A DNA stretch of 64,000 nt. It comes from Actinokineospora alba. GTDB lineage: Bacteria > Actinomycetota > Actinomycetes > Mycobacteriales > Pseudonocardiaceae. The position numbers and the translations under genes are program-made. The stretch is taken from positions 4,154,001 through 4,218,000 of the forward strand of contig NZ_SNXU01000001.1 in NCBI RefSeq assembly GCF_004362515.1. The letters run 5' to 3'. Positions 53,862 through 62,444 of this stretch are shown piece after piece. Position 1 is the first letter of the stretch. Each line of letters starts with the position of its first letter. The notes beneath the pieces were generated by a model that made no database searches, was not told the DNA's origin, and saw nothing but the letters and a program-made list of their open reading frames with translations.

Positions 53862-55598
53862 GTGACCCGGGCCGAGGTGCAACCGGAGTCTCAGGCGACC
53901 TCTTCGGCGCGACCGCTGCGCGACTGGCAGCGCCGTGCGCTGACGAAGTACCTGGCCCGCCGCCCCAAGGACTTCCTCGCCGTGGCGACGCCGGGCGCGG
54001 GCAAGACGGTCTTCGGCCTGCGGGTCGCCGCCGAGCTGCTCGCCGACCGCACGGTCGAGCGGCTCACGATCGTCGCCCCCACCGAGCACCTCAAGCACCA
54101 GTGGGCCCAGTCGGCCGCCGCCGCGGGCATCCCGATCGACCCGAACTTCACCAACTCGATGGGCCAGACCTCCACCGACTACGTGGGCGTGGCGGTCACC
54201 TACGCGCAGGTCGCCGCCCACCCGAGCCTGCACCGCGTGCGCACCGAGCAGCGCAAGACGCTGGTGATCCTCGACGAGATCCACCACGGCGGCGACGCCA
54301 AGAGCTGGGGCGACGCGGTCCGGGAGTCCTTCACCCCGGCCGTGCGCAGGCTGAGCCTGACCGGGACCCCGTTCCGGTCCGACGACTCGCCCATCCCCTT
54401 CATCGACTACGAGCCCGACGGCGCGGGCTTCCTGCGCAGCAAGGCCGACCACACCTACGGCTACGCCGACGCCCTGCGCGACGGCGTCGTCCGCCCGGTG
54501 ATCTTCCTGGCCTACTCGGGCGAGGCGAGCTGGCGCAACAGCGCGGGCGAGGAGTTCACCGCCCGGCTGGGCGAGCCGCTGACCGCCGAGCAGACCGCCC
54601 GGGCCTGGCGCACCGCGCTCGACCCCGACGGCGAGTGGATCCCCGCGGTGCTCGGCGCCGCCGACATGCGGCTCAACCAGCTGCGCGAGGGCGGCGTCCC
54701 GGACGCGGGCGGCCTGGTGATCGCCTCGGACCACCTCACGGCGAAGGCGTACGCCAAGATCCTGCACACGCTGACCGGCGACGAGCCGACCCTGGTGCTC
54801 TCCGACGACCCGAAGGCCTCCGGCCGCATCGCCGAGTTCGGCGAGTCGACCGACCGCTGGATGGTCGCGGTCCGCATGGTGAGTGAGGGCGTCGACGTGC
54901 CGCGCCTCGCTGTCGGGGTCTACGCGACCAGCGCGTCCACGCCGCTGTTCTTCGCCCAGGCGATCGGCCGGTACGTGCGCGCGCGCAGACCGGGGGAGAC
55001 GGCGAGCGTGTTCCTGCCGTCGGTCCCGGTGCTGCTCGACCTGGCCAGCCAGCTGGAGGCCGAGCGCGACCACGTGCTGGGCAAGCCGCACCGGGAGAAG
55101 GAGGGCTGGGACGACCAGCTCCTCGCCGACGCCAACCGGACCAAGGACGAACTCGGCGAGGAGGAGAAGGCGTTCACCTCGCTGGGTGCCTCCGCCGAAC
55201 TCGATCAGGTGATTTTCGACGGCTCGTCGTTCGGCACGGCCGCGTTCGCCGGGTCCGCCGAGGAGCAGGAGTACCTCGGGTTGCCGGGTCTCCTCGAACC
55301 CGACCAGGTGCGCGCGCTGCTGCGAAAGCGGCAGGACACCCAGCTCGACACCCGCTCCAAGCAGGCCGCGGCCAAGGGGCCCGCGGAGCCGAAGACGGTC
55401 AAGCCGCAGAGCGTGCAGGAGCGCCTCGCGACGCTGCGCAAAGAGCTGAACGCGCTGGTGGGGATGGCCCACCACCGCACCGGCAAGCCGCACGGGATCA
55501 TCCACGGCGACCTCCGCCGCACCTGTGGCGGACCGCCCACCGCGATGGCCACCGTCGAGCAGCTCGAAGAGCGAATCGCGACGCTGCGTTCCTGGTAG
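53862..55598 (+). CDS. DEAD/DEAH-box helicase, XPB/UvrB-like SF2
   Basis: This 578-residue superfamily 2 helicase has Walker A ATPGAGKT (about 44-51), motif II DEIHH (about 140-144), motif III LTGTPFRSDD, and the C-terminal domain with RMVSEGVDVPR (motif V) and QAIGRYVRARRPGE (motif VI). A further ~170-residue C-terminal extension is mostly helical. Members are common in actinobacteria, and the role is probably DNA repair or damage tolerance, unproven. The start is GTG 53862 after GGAAGGGGGCTGGGGG. It stands alone, divergent from the YihY gene. Confidence 0.9.
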   Translation: MTRAEVQPESQATSSARPLRDWQRRALTKYLARRPKDFLAVATPGAGKTVFGLRVAAELLADRTVERLTIVAPTEHLKHQWAQSAAAAGIPIDPNFTNSMGQTSTDYVGVAVTYAQVAAHPSLHRVRTEQRKTLVILDEIHHGGDAKSWGDAVRESFTPAVRRLSLTGTPFRSDDSPIPFIDYEPDGAGFLRSKADHTYGYADALRDGVVRPVIFLAYSGEASWRNSAGEEFTARLGEPLTAEQTARAWRTALDPDGEWIPAVLGAADMRLNQLREGGVPDAGGLVIASDHLTAKAYAKILHTLTGDEPTLVLSDDPKASGRIAEFGESTDRWMVAVRMVSEGVDVPRLAVGVYATSASTPLFFAQAIGRYVRARRPGETASVFLPSVPVLLDLASQLEAERDHVLGKPHREKEGWDDQLLADANRTKDELGEEEKAFTSLGASAELDQVIFDGSSFGTAAFAGSAEEQEYLGLPGLLEPDQVRALLRKRQDTQLDTRSKQAAAKGPAEPKTVKPQSVQERLATLRKELNALVGMAHHRTGKPHGIIHGDLRRTCGGPPTAMATVEQLEERIATLRSW

Positions 55599-55671
55599 TT
55601 CTCCCGCCGGTAGTCCCGCTCCGCCGTCCCGCGGATGTCGGGTCCGTTGCCAAAACGTGTCCGTGAATGTG

Positions 55672-55689
55672 CACTGAATCGATCCAGTG
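55672..55689. promoter_or_regulatory. Near-perfect 18-bp palindrome upstream of the xylose-type operon
   Basis: CACTGAATCGATCCAGTG is symmetrical except for one pair (A/C). It lies 112 bp ahead of the substrate-binding protein start and is a good candidate operator. Confidence 0.5.
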
Positions 55690-55717
55690 TGGTTCACATC
55701 ACCGCAGGGTTCGGCAT

Positions 55718-55736
55718 ATGTTGTGAGCCGCAACAT
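55718..55736. promoter_or_regulatory. Second inverted repeat upstream of the xylose-type operon
   Basis: ATGTTG-TGAGCCG-CAACAT is a 6-bp inverted repeat with a 7-base centre, 65 bp ahead of the ATG. It could be the site for the ROK regulator encoded at the end of the operon. Confidence 0.45.
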
Positions 55737-55800
55737 TTACCTCAGACGGTTGCCGCCCGGGCCCTGGCGGTGCGTCGACGGATTCGAAAGGGACGACCGA

Positions 55801-56925
55801 ATGCGCAGCAAGACGCTGGCTCTGTTCGCCGCTGGTGTGGGTGTCTCCCTCGCCATGACGGCCTGTGGTGCCAATCAGGAAACTCCGTCGGGCGGCTCAG
55901 GGCAGCAGACCTCGGCAGCTCCGGCGGGCGGGATCAAGGTGGGTGTGATCCTGCCCGAGACCGCCACCTCGGCTCGCTGGGAAGGCTTCGACAAGCCGAT
56001 GCTCGAAGCGGCCATGAAGGCCGAGGGGCTCGCCCCGGACATCCAGAACGCCCAGGGCGACGTGCAGAAGTTCTCCACCCTGGCCGACGGGATGATCAGC
56101 CAGGGCGTCAAGGTCCTGGTCATCGCGGCGATCAACAGCGAGGTCGGGGCGGCGGTCGCGGCCAAGGCCAAGGCCCGCGGCATCCCCACGATCGACTACG
56201 ACCGGCTCAACCTCGGCGGCAGCTCCGAGTACTACGTGTCCTTCGACAACGTGAAGGTCGGCGAATTGCAGGGGCAGGGCCTGGCCACCGCGCTCAAGGA
56301 CAAGCCGGGCGCGCAGGTGATCGAGATCGAGGGCGCGCCGACCGACAACAACGCGACGCTCTTCCACGAGGGCCAGCAGAAGGTCCTCAAGCCGCTCTAC
56401 GACGCGGGCACGCTCAAGCTGGTGCGCAGCCAGGCCATCGACGGCTGGGACAACCAGAAGGGCGGTGTCACCTTCGAGCAGATCCTGACCGGCAACGGCG
56501 GCAAGGTCGACGGCGTCGTCGCGGCCAACGACGGTCTGGCAGGCGCGGTGATCACCGTGCTGCGCAAGAACGGCCTCAACGGCAAGGTCCCGGTCACCGG
56601 CCAGGACGCCACCCCGGACGGCCTGATGGCCGTGCTGCGCGGCGACCAGTACATGACCGTGTTCAAGCCGATCAAGGACGAGGCCGAGGGCGCGGCCAAG
56701 CTCGCCGCGGCGCTGGCCAAGGGGGACAAGGCGGCGGCCGACAAGATCGCCGGACAGTCCAGTGAGGACACCAAGGGCAGCCGCACGGTCAAGTCGCTGC
56801 TGCTCGAGCCGAAGCTGACCACCAAGGACGGGGTCAAGGAGGTCGTGAGCCAGGGCTACGTCAAGGCGAGCGACATCTGCGGCGGCGAGCTCGCCGCGGT
56901 CTGCACCCAGCTCGGTATCAGCTAG
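55801..56925 (+). CDS. xylF: Sugar ABC transporter substrate-binding lipoprotein (XylF-like)
   Basis: This 374-residue periplasmic-binding-protein-I fold lipoprotein has a signal with lipobox MTAC (Cys21), a Gly/Ser/Gln linker, then KVGVILPETATSARWEGFDKP. The sugar-site region follows (IPTIDYDRLNLGG, DNVKVGELQG, ANDGLAGAVI and VTGQDATPDG), typical of D-xylose-binding proteins. It is the first gene of xylF-xylG-xylH-ROK on the plus strand. Start ATG 55801. A strong hairpin follows the stop, which would raise the binding protein relative to the other subunits. Confidence 0.9.
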   Translation: MRSKTLALFAAGVGVSLAMTACGANQETPSGGSGQQTSAAPAGGIKVGVILPETATSARWEGFDKPMLEAAMKAEGLAPDIQNAQGDVQKFSTLADGMISQGVKVLVIAAINSEVGAAVAAKAKARGIPTIDYDRLNLGGSSEYYVSFDNVKVGELQGQGLATALKDKPGAQVIEIEGAPTDNNATLFHEGQQKVLKPLYDAGTLKLVRSQAIDGWDNQKGGVTFEQILTGNGGKVDGVVAANDGLAGAVITVLRKNGLNGKVPVTGQDATPDGLMAVLRGDQYMTVFKPIKDEAEGAAKLAAALAKGDKAAADKIAGQSSEDTKGSRTVKSLLLEPKLTTKDGVKEVVSQGYVKASDICGGELAAVCTQLGIS

Positions 56926-56937
56926 TTCGACCACCAG

Positions 56938-56967
56938 CCCCGGCGCGGCAGAAGTGCCGCGCCGGGG
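56938..56967 (+). terminator. Intercistronic hairpin between xylF and xylG
   Basis: A perfect 13-bp stem CCCCGGCGCGGCA-GAAG-TGCCGCGCCGGGG starts 13 bases after the xylF stop. There is no T tract, so it probably acts as an mRNA stabiliser or partial terminator. Confidence 0.8.
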
Positions 56968-56987
56968 CCCGGCTAGGAGACCTCTCC

Positions 56988-57761
56988 ATGAGTGAACCGA
57001 TTCTCGAAGTGACGGGGCTGAATAAGAGCTTCGGACCCGTGCATGTGTTGCACGACGTGGATTTCACCGTCCGCGCGGGCGAAGTGACCGCCCTCGTCGG
57101 CGACAACGGCGCCGGTAAGTCCACTTTGGTCAAATGCGTCGCGGGCATCCACCCGATGGACTCAGGTGTGGTGCGCTTCAACGGCGACCCGGTGTCGGTG
57201 CACGGACCGCGTGACGCGGCCAAGCTCGGGATCGAGGTCGTCTACCAGGACCTCGCGCTCGCCGACAACCTCGACATCGTGCAGAACATGTTCCTCGGCC
57301 GCGAGCGCGGCGGACCGTGGCTGCTCGACGAGGCATCGATGGAGAAGGCCGCGCGCGACACCCTCGCGTCGCTGTCGGTGCGCACGGTCAAGTCGGTGCG
57401 CACACCCGTCTCCTCGCTCTCCGGCGGCCAGCGCCAGACCGTCGCCATCGCCAAGGCAGTGCTCTGGGAAAGCAAGGTCGTGCTCCTCGACGAGCCGACC
57501 GCCGCGCTCGGCGTGGCGCAGACCCGGCAGGTGCTCGACCTGGTCCGCAGGCTCGCCGAGCAAGGCCTCGGCGTCGTGCTGATCAGCCACAACATGGCCG
57601 ACGTGTTCGAGGTCGCCGACCGGATCGCGACCCTCTACCTGGGTCGCATGGTCGCCGAGGTGCCGACCCGCGAGGTCACCCACGGCCAGGTCGTCGAACT
57701 GATCACCGCCGGCCGCTCGGGCGATCTCGGCCTCGCCCGCCCCGAGACCGCAACCGTCTGA
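56988..57761 (+). CDS. xylG: Sugar ABC transporter ATP-binding protein (single-domain XylG-like)
   Basis: This 257-residue ATPase has Walker A GDNGAGKST, signature SLSGGQRQTVA, Walker B VLLDEPTAALGV and switch VLISHNMADV. Carbohydrate CUT2 ATPases are usually ~500 residues with two nucleotide-binding domains; this one has a single domain and must act as a homodimer. That single-domain form is common in actinobacterial CUT2 systems. The AGGAGACCTC ribosome-binding region lies before ATG 56988. The permease follows 8 bp later. Confidence 0.9.
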   Translation: MSEPILEVTGLNKSFGPVHVLHDVDFTVRAGEVTALVGDNGAGKSTLVKCVAGIHPMDSGVVRFNGDPVSVHGPRDAAKLGIEVVYQDLALADNLDIVQNMFLGRERGGPWLLDEASMEKAARDTLASLSVRTVKSVRTPVSSLSGGQRQTVAIAKAVLWESKVVLLDEPTAALGVAQTRQVLDLVRRLAEQGLGVVLISHNMADVFEVADRIATLYLGRMVAEVPTREVTHGQVVELITAGRSGDLGLARPETATV

Positions 57762-57769
57762 GGATTCCC

Positions 57770-59197
57770 ATGACCAACCAGCCTGTCGCCGCCAAACCTG
57801 ACTCCGGCGGCGCCATCTCCGACTTCGGCATCGACACCACCACCCAGTCCACCGGCGAGGCGGTGCGTGACTTCTTCGTGCGACTGCGCTCCGGCGACCT
57901 CGGGTCGATGCCCGCGGTGCTCGGCCTCGGCGCGCTCGTCCTCTACTTCTGGACCCAGTCCGAGAGCTTCCTGACGCTGGACAACACGGCGAACCTCATC
58001 GCCCAGGGCTCCGGCAAGATGATCATCGCCATGGGCCTGGTCTTCGTCCTGCTGCTCGGCGAGATCGACCTGTCCGCGGGCACCGCGTCCGGCGTCTGCG
58101 CGGCGGTCATGGCCATGCACTACGTGCGCTCGGGCAACCTCGTCGGCGGGATGGGATCGACGGTCTTCTACGTCTTCGTCGGCGGCATGCTCGTGGCCGC
58201 GGTGCTCGCGGTGATCATGCGGATCTGGGCGGGCGCCGTCTTCGCCATGGTCGCCGTCACGATCGCGATGCTCGGCGTGGGGCCGAACCCGTGGATCGAG
58301 ATGCTGCTCGCCCTGTGTGTCGGCACCGCGATCGGTGTGATCACCGGGTTCCTGGTGTCCAAGATCGGCATGCCGTCGTTTGTGGTGACGCTGGCGCTGT
58401 TCATCACCTGGCAGGGCGTGATCCTGCAGTTCATCGGCCAGGGCGGCGTCTTCGGCATCGGCACCCAGCCGGTCCTGTTCTCCGTCGCCAACGGCAACCT
58501 GTCGGTGCTCGGCAGCTGGATCCTGTTCGCGGTCGGCATCGTCGGCTACGCCGGCGTGGTCCTCGGCGAGCACTACATCCGGGTCAGCAAGGGCCTGGTC
58601 ACCGCACCGACCCCGATCGTGGTCGGCAAGGTCGCGGCGGTCACCGTGATCGCCGCGCTCGCGACGTTCGCCTTCACCCTCAACCGGTCGCCCAACGACT
58701 TCGTGGTGATCGAAGGTGTCCCGTACGTCGTGCCGATCGTCCTGGTGCTGCTCGTGATCGGCACCTACGTGCTGAACCGCACCCGCTACGGCCGCCACAT
58801 CTACGCCGTCGGCGGCAACGCCGAGGCGGCCCGGCGCGCGGGCATCAACGTGCCCAAGATCCGGGCCAGCGTGTTCGTGGTCTGCTCATCGGTGGCCGCG
58901 CTCGGCGCCATCGTGTACTCATCGAAGGTGGGGTCGGTCGACCCGCAGGCGGGTGGCCTCAATACGCTCCTGTTCGCCGTGGGGGCGGCGGTCATCGGCG
59001 GGACATCGCTGTTCGGCGGACGCGGGAAGATCATCCACGCGGTCATCGGCGGCCTGGTCCTCGCGGTCGTGGAGAACGGGCTCGGCCTGCTGCAGCAGCC
59101 CGCCGCGGTGGTCAACATCGTGACCGGTCTCGTGCTGCTGCTCGCGGCGAGCGTCGACGCGCTGTCACGGCGGCGGGCCGCGGTGGCGGTCAGGTAG
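57770..59197 (+). CDS. xylH: Sugar ABC transporter permease (XylH-like)
   Basis: This 475-residue membrane protein has about ten hydrophobic segments. It contains the CUT2 permease motifs GEIDLSAGTASG, the EAA-like region NAEAARRAGINVPKIR and GGTSLFGGRGKIIHAVIGGL. It is longer than E. coli XylH because of a ~50-residue N-terminal cytoplasmic tail and extra middle segments. With xylF and xylG it forms an importer for xylose or a related pentose. The ROK regulator starts 25 bp downstream. Confidence 0.9.
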   Translation: MTNQPVAAKPDSGGAISDFGIDTTTQSTGEAVRDFFVRLRSGDLGSMPAVLGLGALVLYFWTQSESFLTLDNTANLIAQGSGKMIIAMGLVFVLLLGEIDLSAGTASGVCAAVMAMHYVRSGNLVGGMGSTVFYVFVGGMLVAAVLAVIMRIWAGAVFAMVAVTIAMLGVGPNPWIEMLLALCVGTAIGVITGFLVSKIGMPSFVVTLALFITWQGVILQFIGQGGVFGIGTQPVLFSVANGNLSVLGSWILFAVGIVGYAGVVLGEHYIRVSKGLVTAPTPIVVGKVAAVTVIAALATFAFTLNRSPNDFVVIEGVPYVVPIVLVLLVIGTYVLNRTRYGRHIYAVGGNAEAARRAGINVPKIRASVFVVCSSVAALGAIVYSSKVGSVDPQAGGLNTLLFAVGAAVIGGTSLFGGRGKIIHAVIGGLVLAVVENGLGLLQQPAAVVNIVTGLVLLLAASVDALSRRRAAVAVR

Positions 59198-59222
59198 GGG
59201 AGGCGGCAAGGGAGGCAGCACG

Positions 59223-60389
59223 GTGAGCACACCCACGGCGGGCGCACGGCCCGACGAGGTGCGCAGGCACAACCGCACCGCGCTGCTGCGCCGCCTGCAC
59301 GTCGACGGGCCGAGCACCCGCGCCGAGCTGGCGACCGAACTCGGCCTCAACCGCAGCACGATCAAGGCGCTGGTCGACGGGCTGGCGGAGTCGGGCATCG
59401 TGCTGGAGCGGGTGCCGCGGGCGCGGTCCGGCGCGGGCAGGCCCTCGCTGCTCGTGCTGCCGCAGCCGCAGGCCGCCGTGGTGCTCGCGGTCGACATCCG
59501 GGTCGAGCAGGTGGCGATCGCGCTGGTCGGCCTGGGTGGGGAGATGCTCGGCCGCAACCGGTGGAACCTGCACCGGCGCTCCGGCGAGCCCGACGAGGTG
59601 ATCACCCACATCATCGAGTCGACCCGGGTGCTGGCCGACGAGCTCGACCTGAAGATCTACGGCGTGGGCGTGTCGGTGCCCGGCGTCGTGCGGCGGTCCG
59701 ACGGCTTCGTCCACGAGGCACCCAACCTGCGCTGGCGCGACGTCCCACTGGGCGACCGGCTCCGCGCGACGCTGGGCGTGCCGGTGCGCGTGGCCAACGA
59801 CGCCGAGGTCGGGGCCCTGGCCGAACACCTGCGCGGCGCTGCGCGGGGCTCGCTCGACGCGGTCTACGTCTCCGCCGACATCGGGATCGGCGGCGGGGTG
59901 ATCTCCGACGGCTCGGCGCTGCGCGGCACGGGCGGGTACGTGGGCGAACTCGGCCACATGATCATCAACCCGACCGGCCGCGACTGCCACTGCGGCAGCC
60001 GGGGCTGCTGGGAGACCGAGGTGGGGGAGCTGGCCCTGTGCCGGGCCCTGGCGCTGTCGGAGGGGACGCCCCGAGGGGTCGTCATCGCCGAGCTGCGCGG
60101 CCTGCGCGCCGACGAGGTCGGACCGCGCCTCGGCGAGTTCCGCGAGTGGCTGACCCTGGGCCTGGTCAACATCGTCAACGCGTTCAGCCCGGAACTCGTG
60201 GTGCTCGGCGACCTGTTCACCGCGCTGCCGCCGTCGCTGATCGCGGCGGTGGGGGCCGAGGTGGGCAAACGCAGCCTGGTGTCCCGCGCGATCGGCGGCA
60301 CCCGCGTCCAGGCGTCGACACTGGGCACCGACGGCAAGCTGGTCGGCGCGGCCGAGTTGGCGTTCGAGCCGGTCCTCGACACGGTCTGA
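59223..60389 (+). CDS. ROK family transcriptional regulator (XylR-like)
   Basis: This 388-residue regulator has an N-terminal winged helix (about 14-70; TRAELATELGLNRSTIKALV) and a ROK sugar-kinase-like domain. The ROK domain has the zinc motif CHCGSRGCWE and the DIGIGGGVI phosphate loop. It probably represses the transporter operon and responds to the imported sugar. GTG 59223 follows GGGGAGGCGGCAAGGGAGG. Two palindromes upstream of xylF are candidate sites. A terminator follows. Confidence 0.9.
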   Translation: MSTPTAGARPDEVRRHNRTALLRRLHVDGPSTRAELATELGLNRSTIKALVDGLAESGIVLERVPRARSGAGRPSLLVLPQPQAAVVLAVDIRVEQVAIALVGLGGEMLGRNRWNLHRRSGEPDEVITHIIESTRVLADELDLKIYGVGVSVPGVVRRSDGFVHEAPNLRWRDVPLGDRLRATLGVPVRVANDAEVGALAEHLRGAARGSLDAVYVSADIGIGGGVISDGSALRGTGGYVGELGHMIINPTGRDCHCGSRGCWETEVGELALCRALALSEGTPRGVVIAELRGLRADEVGPRLGEFREWLTLGLVNIVNAFSPELVVLGDLFTALPPSLIAAVGAEVGKRSLVSRAIGGTRVQASTLGTDGKLVGAAELAFEPVLDTV

Positions 60390-60397
60390 GACAGCGA

Positions 60398-60429
60398 ACG
60401 GGCGGCACCCCGCTGGGGGTGCCGCCCGT
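60398..60429 (+). terminator. Terminator after the ROK gene
   Basis: A 14-bp perfect stem, ACGGGCGGCACCCC / GGGGTGCCGCCCGT, with a 4-base loop lies 8 bases after the stop. It can serve both the ROK gene and the convergent DUF7455 gene. Confidence 0.9.
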
Positions 60430-60454
60430 CCTGGACGAGATTCAGGGCGCGGGA

Positions 60455-60637
60455 TCAGCCCTTCTGGAGCTCGGCCGCGATCTCGCGCAAACGATCCTCG
60501 TGCGCGCGAGCGTGGTGGCCGCAGAACAGCAGCTCTCCTCCGGAGGGAAATACGGCGCGAACCTGTGCGGCGGCGCCGCATCGGTCGCAGCGATCGGCAG
60601 CGGTCAGCTCGGGGCGGGTGAGCGTCGTTGTCGTCAT
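60455..60637 (-). CDS. DUF7455-type small zinc-ribbon protein
   Basis: This 60-residue protein has CDRCGAAAQVRAVFPSGG then FCGHHARAH, a CxxC plus CxxH set that should bind zinc. Many actinomycetes encode this small cytosolic protein; its function is unknown. ATG 60637 has GGAGGGAG just upstream. A GC-rich hairpin and a possible ECF-type promoter lie in its ~100-base leader. Confidence 0.82.
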   Translation of the reverse strand: MTTTTLTRPELTAADRCDRCGAAAQVRAVFPSGGELLFCGHHARAHEDRLREIAAELQKG

Positions 60638-60657
60638 GGGAGTTCTCCCTCCGTCCC

Positions 60658-60679
60658 GGTGCCGGGTGAACCCGGCACC
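60658..60679 (-). promoter_or_regulatory. Leader hairpin of the DUF7455 gene
   Basis: GGTGCCGGG-TGAA-CCCGGCACC is a perfect 9-bp stem about 20 bases before the start codon and close to the ribosome-binding site. It may modulate translation. Confidence 0.5.
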
Positions 60680-60740
60680 ATCATCGGCCGTGGACTCGGA
60701 GGCTGAGAGCTCCACCGGTTCACGATTCCTACTCTTACAG

Positions 60741-60766
60741 ACGCGCGGAGGAATAGCAGTGTTCCC
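60741..60766 (-). promoter_or_regulatory. Possible ECF-type promoter of the DUF7455 gene
   Basis: On the minus strand GGAAC (60762-60766), 17 bases and CGTC (60741-60744) occur, resembling an extracytoplasmic-function sigma promoter. The remaining stretch 60782-60938 is AT-rich (AACCCTGTTTTTGTAGG) without a gene. Confidence 0.35.
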
Positions 60767-60942
60767 GCGCCCACATAGCAATCGAGTAACCCTTGATTAA
60801 CCCGGTTGGCCCAAGCTCAACCCTGTTTTTGTAGGTTTAACAGGCGTTCTGTCCCCGCGGATCGGGGCGTGGAGACCCGCCCCGGCCACCCCGTGTTCAC
60901 CACGGGCGAACGCCTAATGTGACGTGGTGCACACTGCGGCAT

Positions 60943-61060
60943 GGCGCCAGCTCCGCCGGCGCGGCTCGGTCGCTTTGATGGTGACGTTTCGGGGGTCCCG
61001 CACGAACACTGCCAACTTCGATGGCGTGTTCGTGCGGGACCCCCGAAACGTCACCGCGGC
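60943..61060. repeat. Dispersed long palindrome, copy 2
   Basis: The perfect 30-bp arms at 60980-61009 and 61026-61055 and the 16-base loop are identical to copy 1 at 22991-23066. The 40 bp of left flank (GCCGGCGCGGCTCGGTCGC and before) also match. It sits directly in front of a truncated ATP-grasp gene. Confidence 0.92.
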
Positions 61061-61108
61061 CTCGCGGGTGTTGCTTGACATCGAGCGGCGATACGCAGAG
61101 CCGTTGCG

Positions 61109-61678
61109 GTGGACTGCCACGCTCGGTCGAGAGCCGTCGCCGGGGCGGGCGACTTGCCCGACGTGCGGCCGCTCGGGCCGGGCGCGGGGATCGTCAAGGA
61201 CTACGTGAAGTCCCGGAAGCATGACTGGGACACCGCCTGCTTTGTCCCCGATCTCGCCGATCGCGGGGGACTGAGGGCCGTGGTCGACGCCTTCCGTGCG
61301 CTCCAGGGCGAGTTTCTGGCGGGCGGGATCGTCGTGCGGGCGTTCGAGCGTTTCGTGGGCCCTGAGGCGCGCGTCTGGTGGCTCGACGGGCAGCCGGTTC
61401 ACGTCGGCCCGCACCCCGACACGCCCGGCGCGAGGGTGGAGCCCGACTTGGCGGGTATCGCCGAGCTGGTCGCGAAACTGGACTGCCGGTTCGTCACCAC
61501 CGATGTGGTCCGCCGTGCCGACGGCGCGTGGCGGGTGGTGGAGGTCGGCGACGGGCAGGTGAGCGATCGGCCGGCGACCCTCGATCCCGAGGTTCTCATC
61601 GGCGCGCTGACCCCGGACAGGGTGCAGCCCTCGGGCCGTTTCCCGACCGCCGCGGACGGTCGGGCCGGGGAGGACTGA
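61109..61678 (+). pseudogene. 5'-truncated ATP-grasp gene (R2K-type)
   Basis: From about 61166 the frame encodes GAGIVKDYVKSRKHDWDTAC, then GGIVVRAFERFV, WWLDGQPVHVG, FVTTDVVRRADGAW and VVEVGDGQVS. These are the second half of the ATP-grasp fold of R2K-clade proteins, including the ATP and Mg-binding residues. The ~120-residue N-terminal half expected for the family is missing. In its place stand ~55 bases of unrelated sequence and the dispersed palindrome. It is most likely a remnant; a short protein started at ATG 61109 or a GTG near 61161 cannot be excluded. Confidence 0.62.
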
Positions 61679-62017
61679 TTCCCGGGGGCCCGAGGGCTGG
61701 GTGACTGCCTGGTATTCGCCGACCACACGCCGCGCCTACGGGGACTGACGTCGGTCAGCCCGGCCGTGTGCGAGCCGGCTACCATCTCCTCGATGGGCGG
61801 TCCTAGCGGACAGCCACCTCACGAGTCCTCTGAGACTTCACCGTTGGACCACCTCCTCTCTCGTGTACGGCGACCGTAAAGTCTCCGGCCGCTTTCGACA
61901 ACGAGGTTTTGTATCTCCCCCATTCGGGTCACTGATAAGGTCCCGACGCACACGCAGCGTGGGGTTGGTTCACACACGTGGTTGACCGGAGTCGGCTGAT
62001 CGGGCGCGGAGGGGACC
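61679..62017 (+). other. 339-bp intergenic region with a weak candidate promoter
   Basis: Mostly unremarkable sequence. A GATAAG hexamer at 61934-61939 with TTGTAT 19 bases upstream (61909-61914) could be the promoter for the Thr-rich protein gene; spacing is long. No gene was seen. Confidence 0.35.
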
Positions 62018-62440
62018 TTGCGGAACCAGCAGGACCAACCCCGAAGAATCGCGCTCGGCGTCGTCATCGGAGCCGCGGCCGCCGCGCTGTTCTACGAGGG
62101 TCTGATCTCCGGCCCGGTGCTGCGCGCGCCCGCCGAGGCAGCGCCGCGGGTGGTCACCGACGAGGCCGACGAGGACCCGGCGGGCCGGGCGACGCCCCCG
62201 GAGCAGACCGGCACCACCACGATGCTGAGCACGTCGACGTCGACCACCACAACCACGACGACGACCACGACAACGACGACCACCACCACCGCCCCCGGGT
62301 CCACGACCACGGCCGTGTCGACGACGACCACCACGCCTAGGCCGAAGCCGACGACCACCACGCCCCGGGCGACAACGACCACCCAGCGTCCGACCACCAC
62401 CACGACGAGGCCGGACGAGTGCTGGCTGTTCTGGTGCTGA
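62018..62440 (+). CDS. Membrane-anchored Thr-rich stalk protein
   Basis: This 140-residue protein has a short basic N-terminus and a single membrane segment (about 11-28). An acidic linker follows, then about 70 residues made almost entirely of Thr with Pro/Arg/Lys, ending in an unusual DECWLFWC tail. Poly-Thr stalks of this kind are often O-glycosylated in actinomycete envelopes (inference). It starts at TTG 62018, 4 bases after GGAGGGG. The ACC/ACG codon mix suggests slippage-prone growth. No family was recognised. Confidence 0.65.
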   Translation: MRNQQDQPRRIALGVVIGAAAAALFYEGLISGPVLRAPAEAAPRVVTDEADEDPAGRATPPEQTGTTTMLSTSTSTTTTTTTTTTTTTTTTAPGSTTTAVSTTTTTPRPKPTTTTPRATTTTQRPTTTTTRPDECWLFWC

Positions 62441-62444
62441 CCGC

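Noticed and set aside
61819..62067. An 82-codon minus-strand gene overlapping the Thr-rich protein start
   Set aside because: It overlaps the supported TTG start and ribosome-binding site of the plus-strand gene and has no homology that I recognise.
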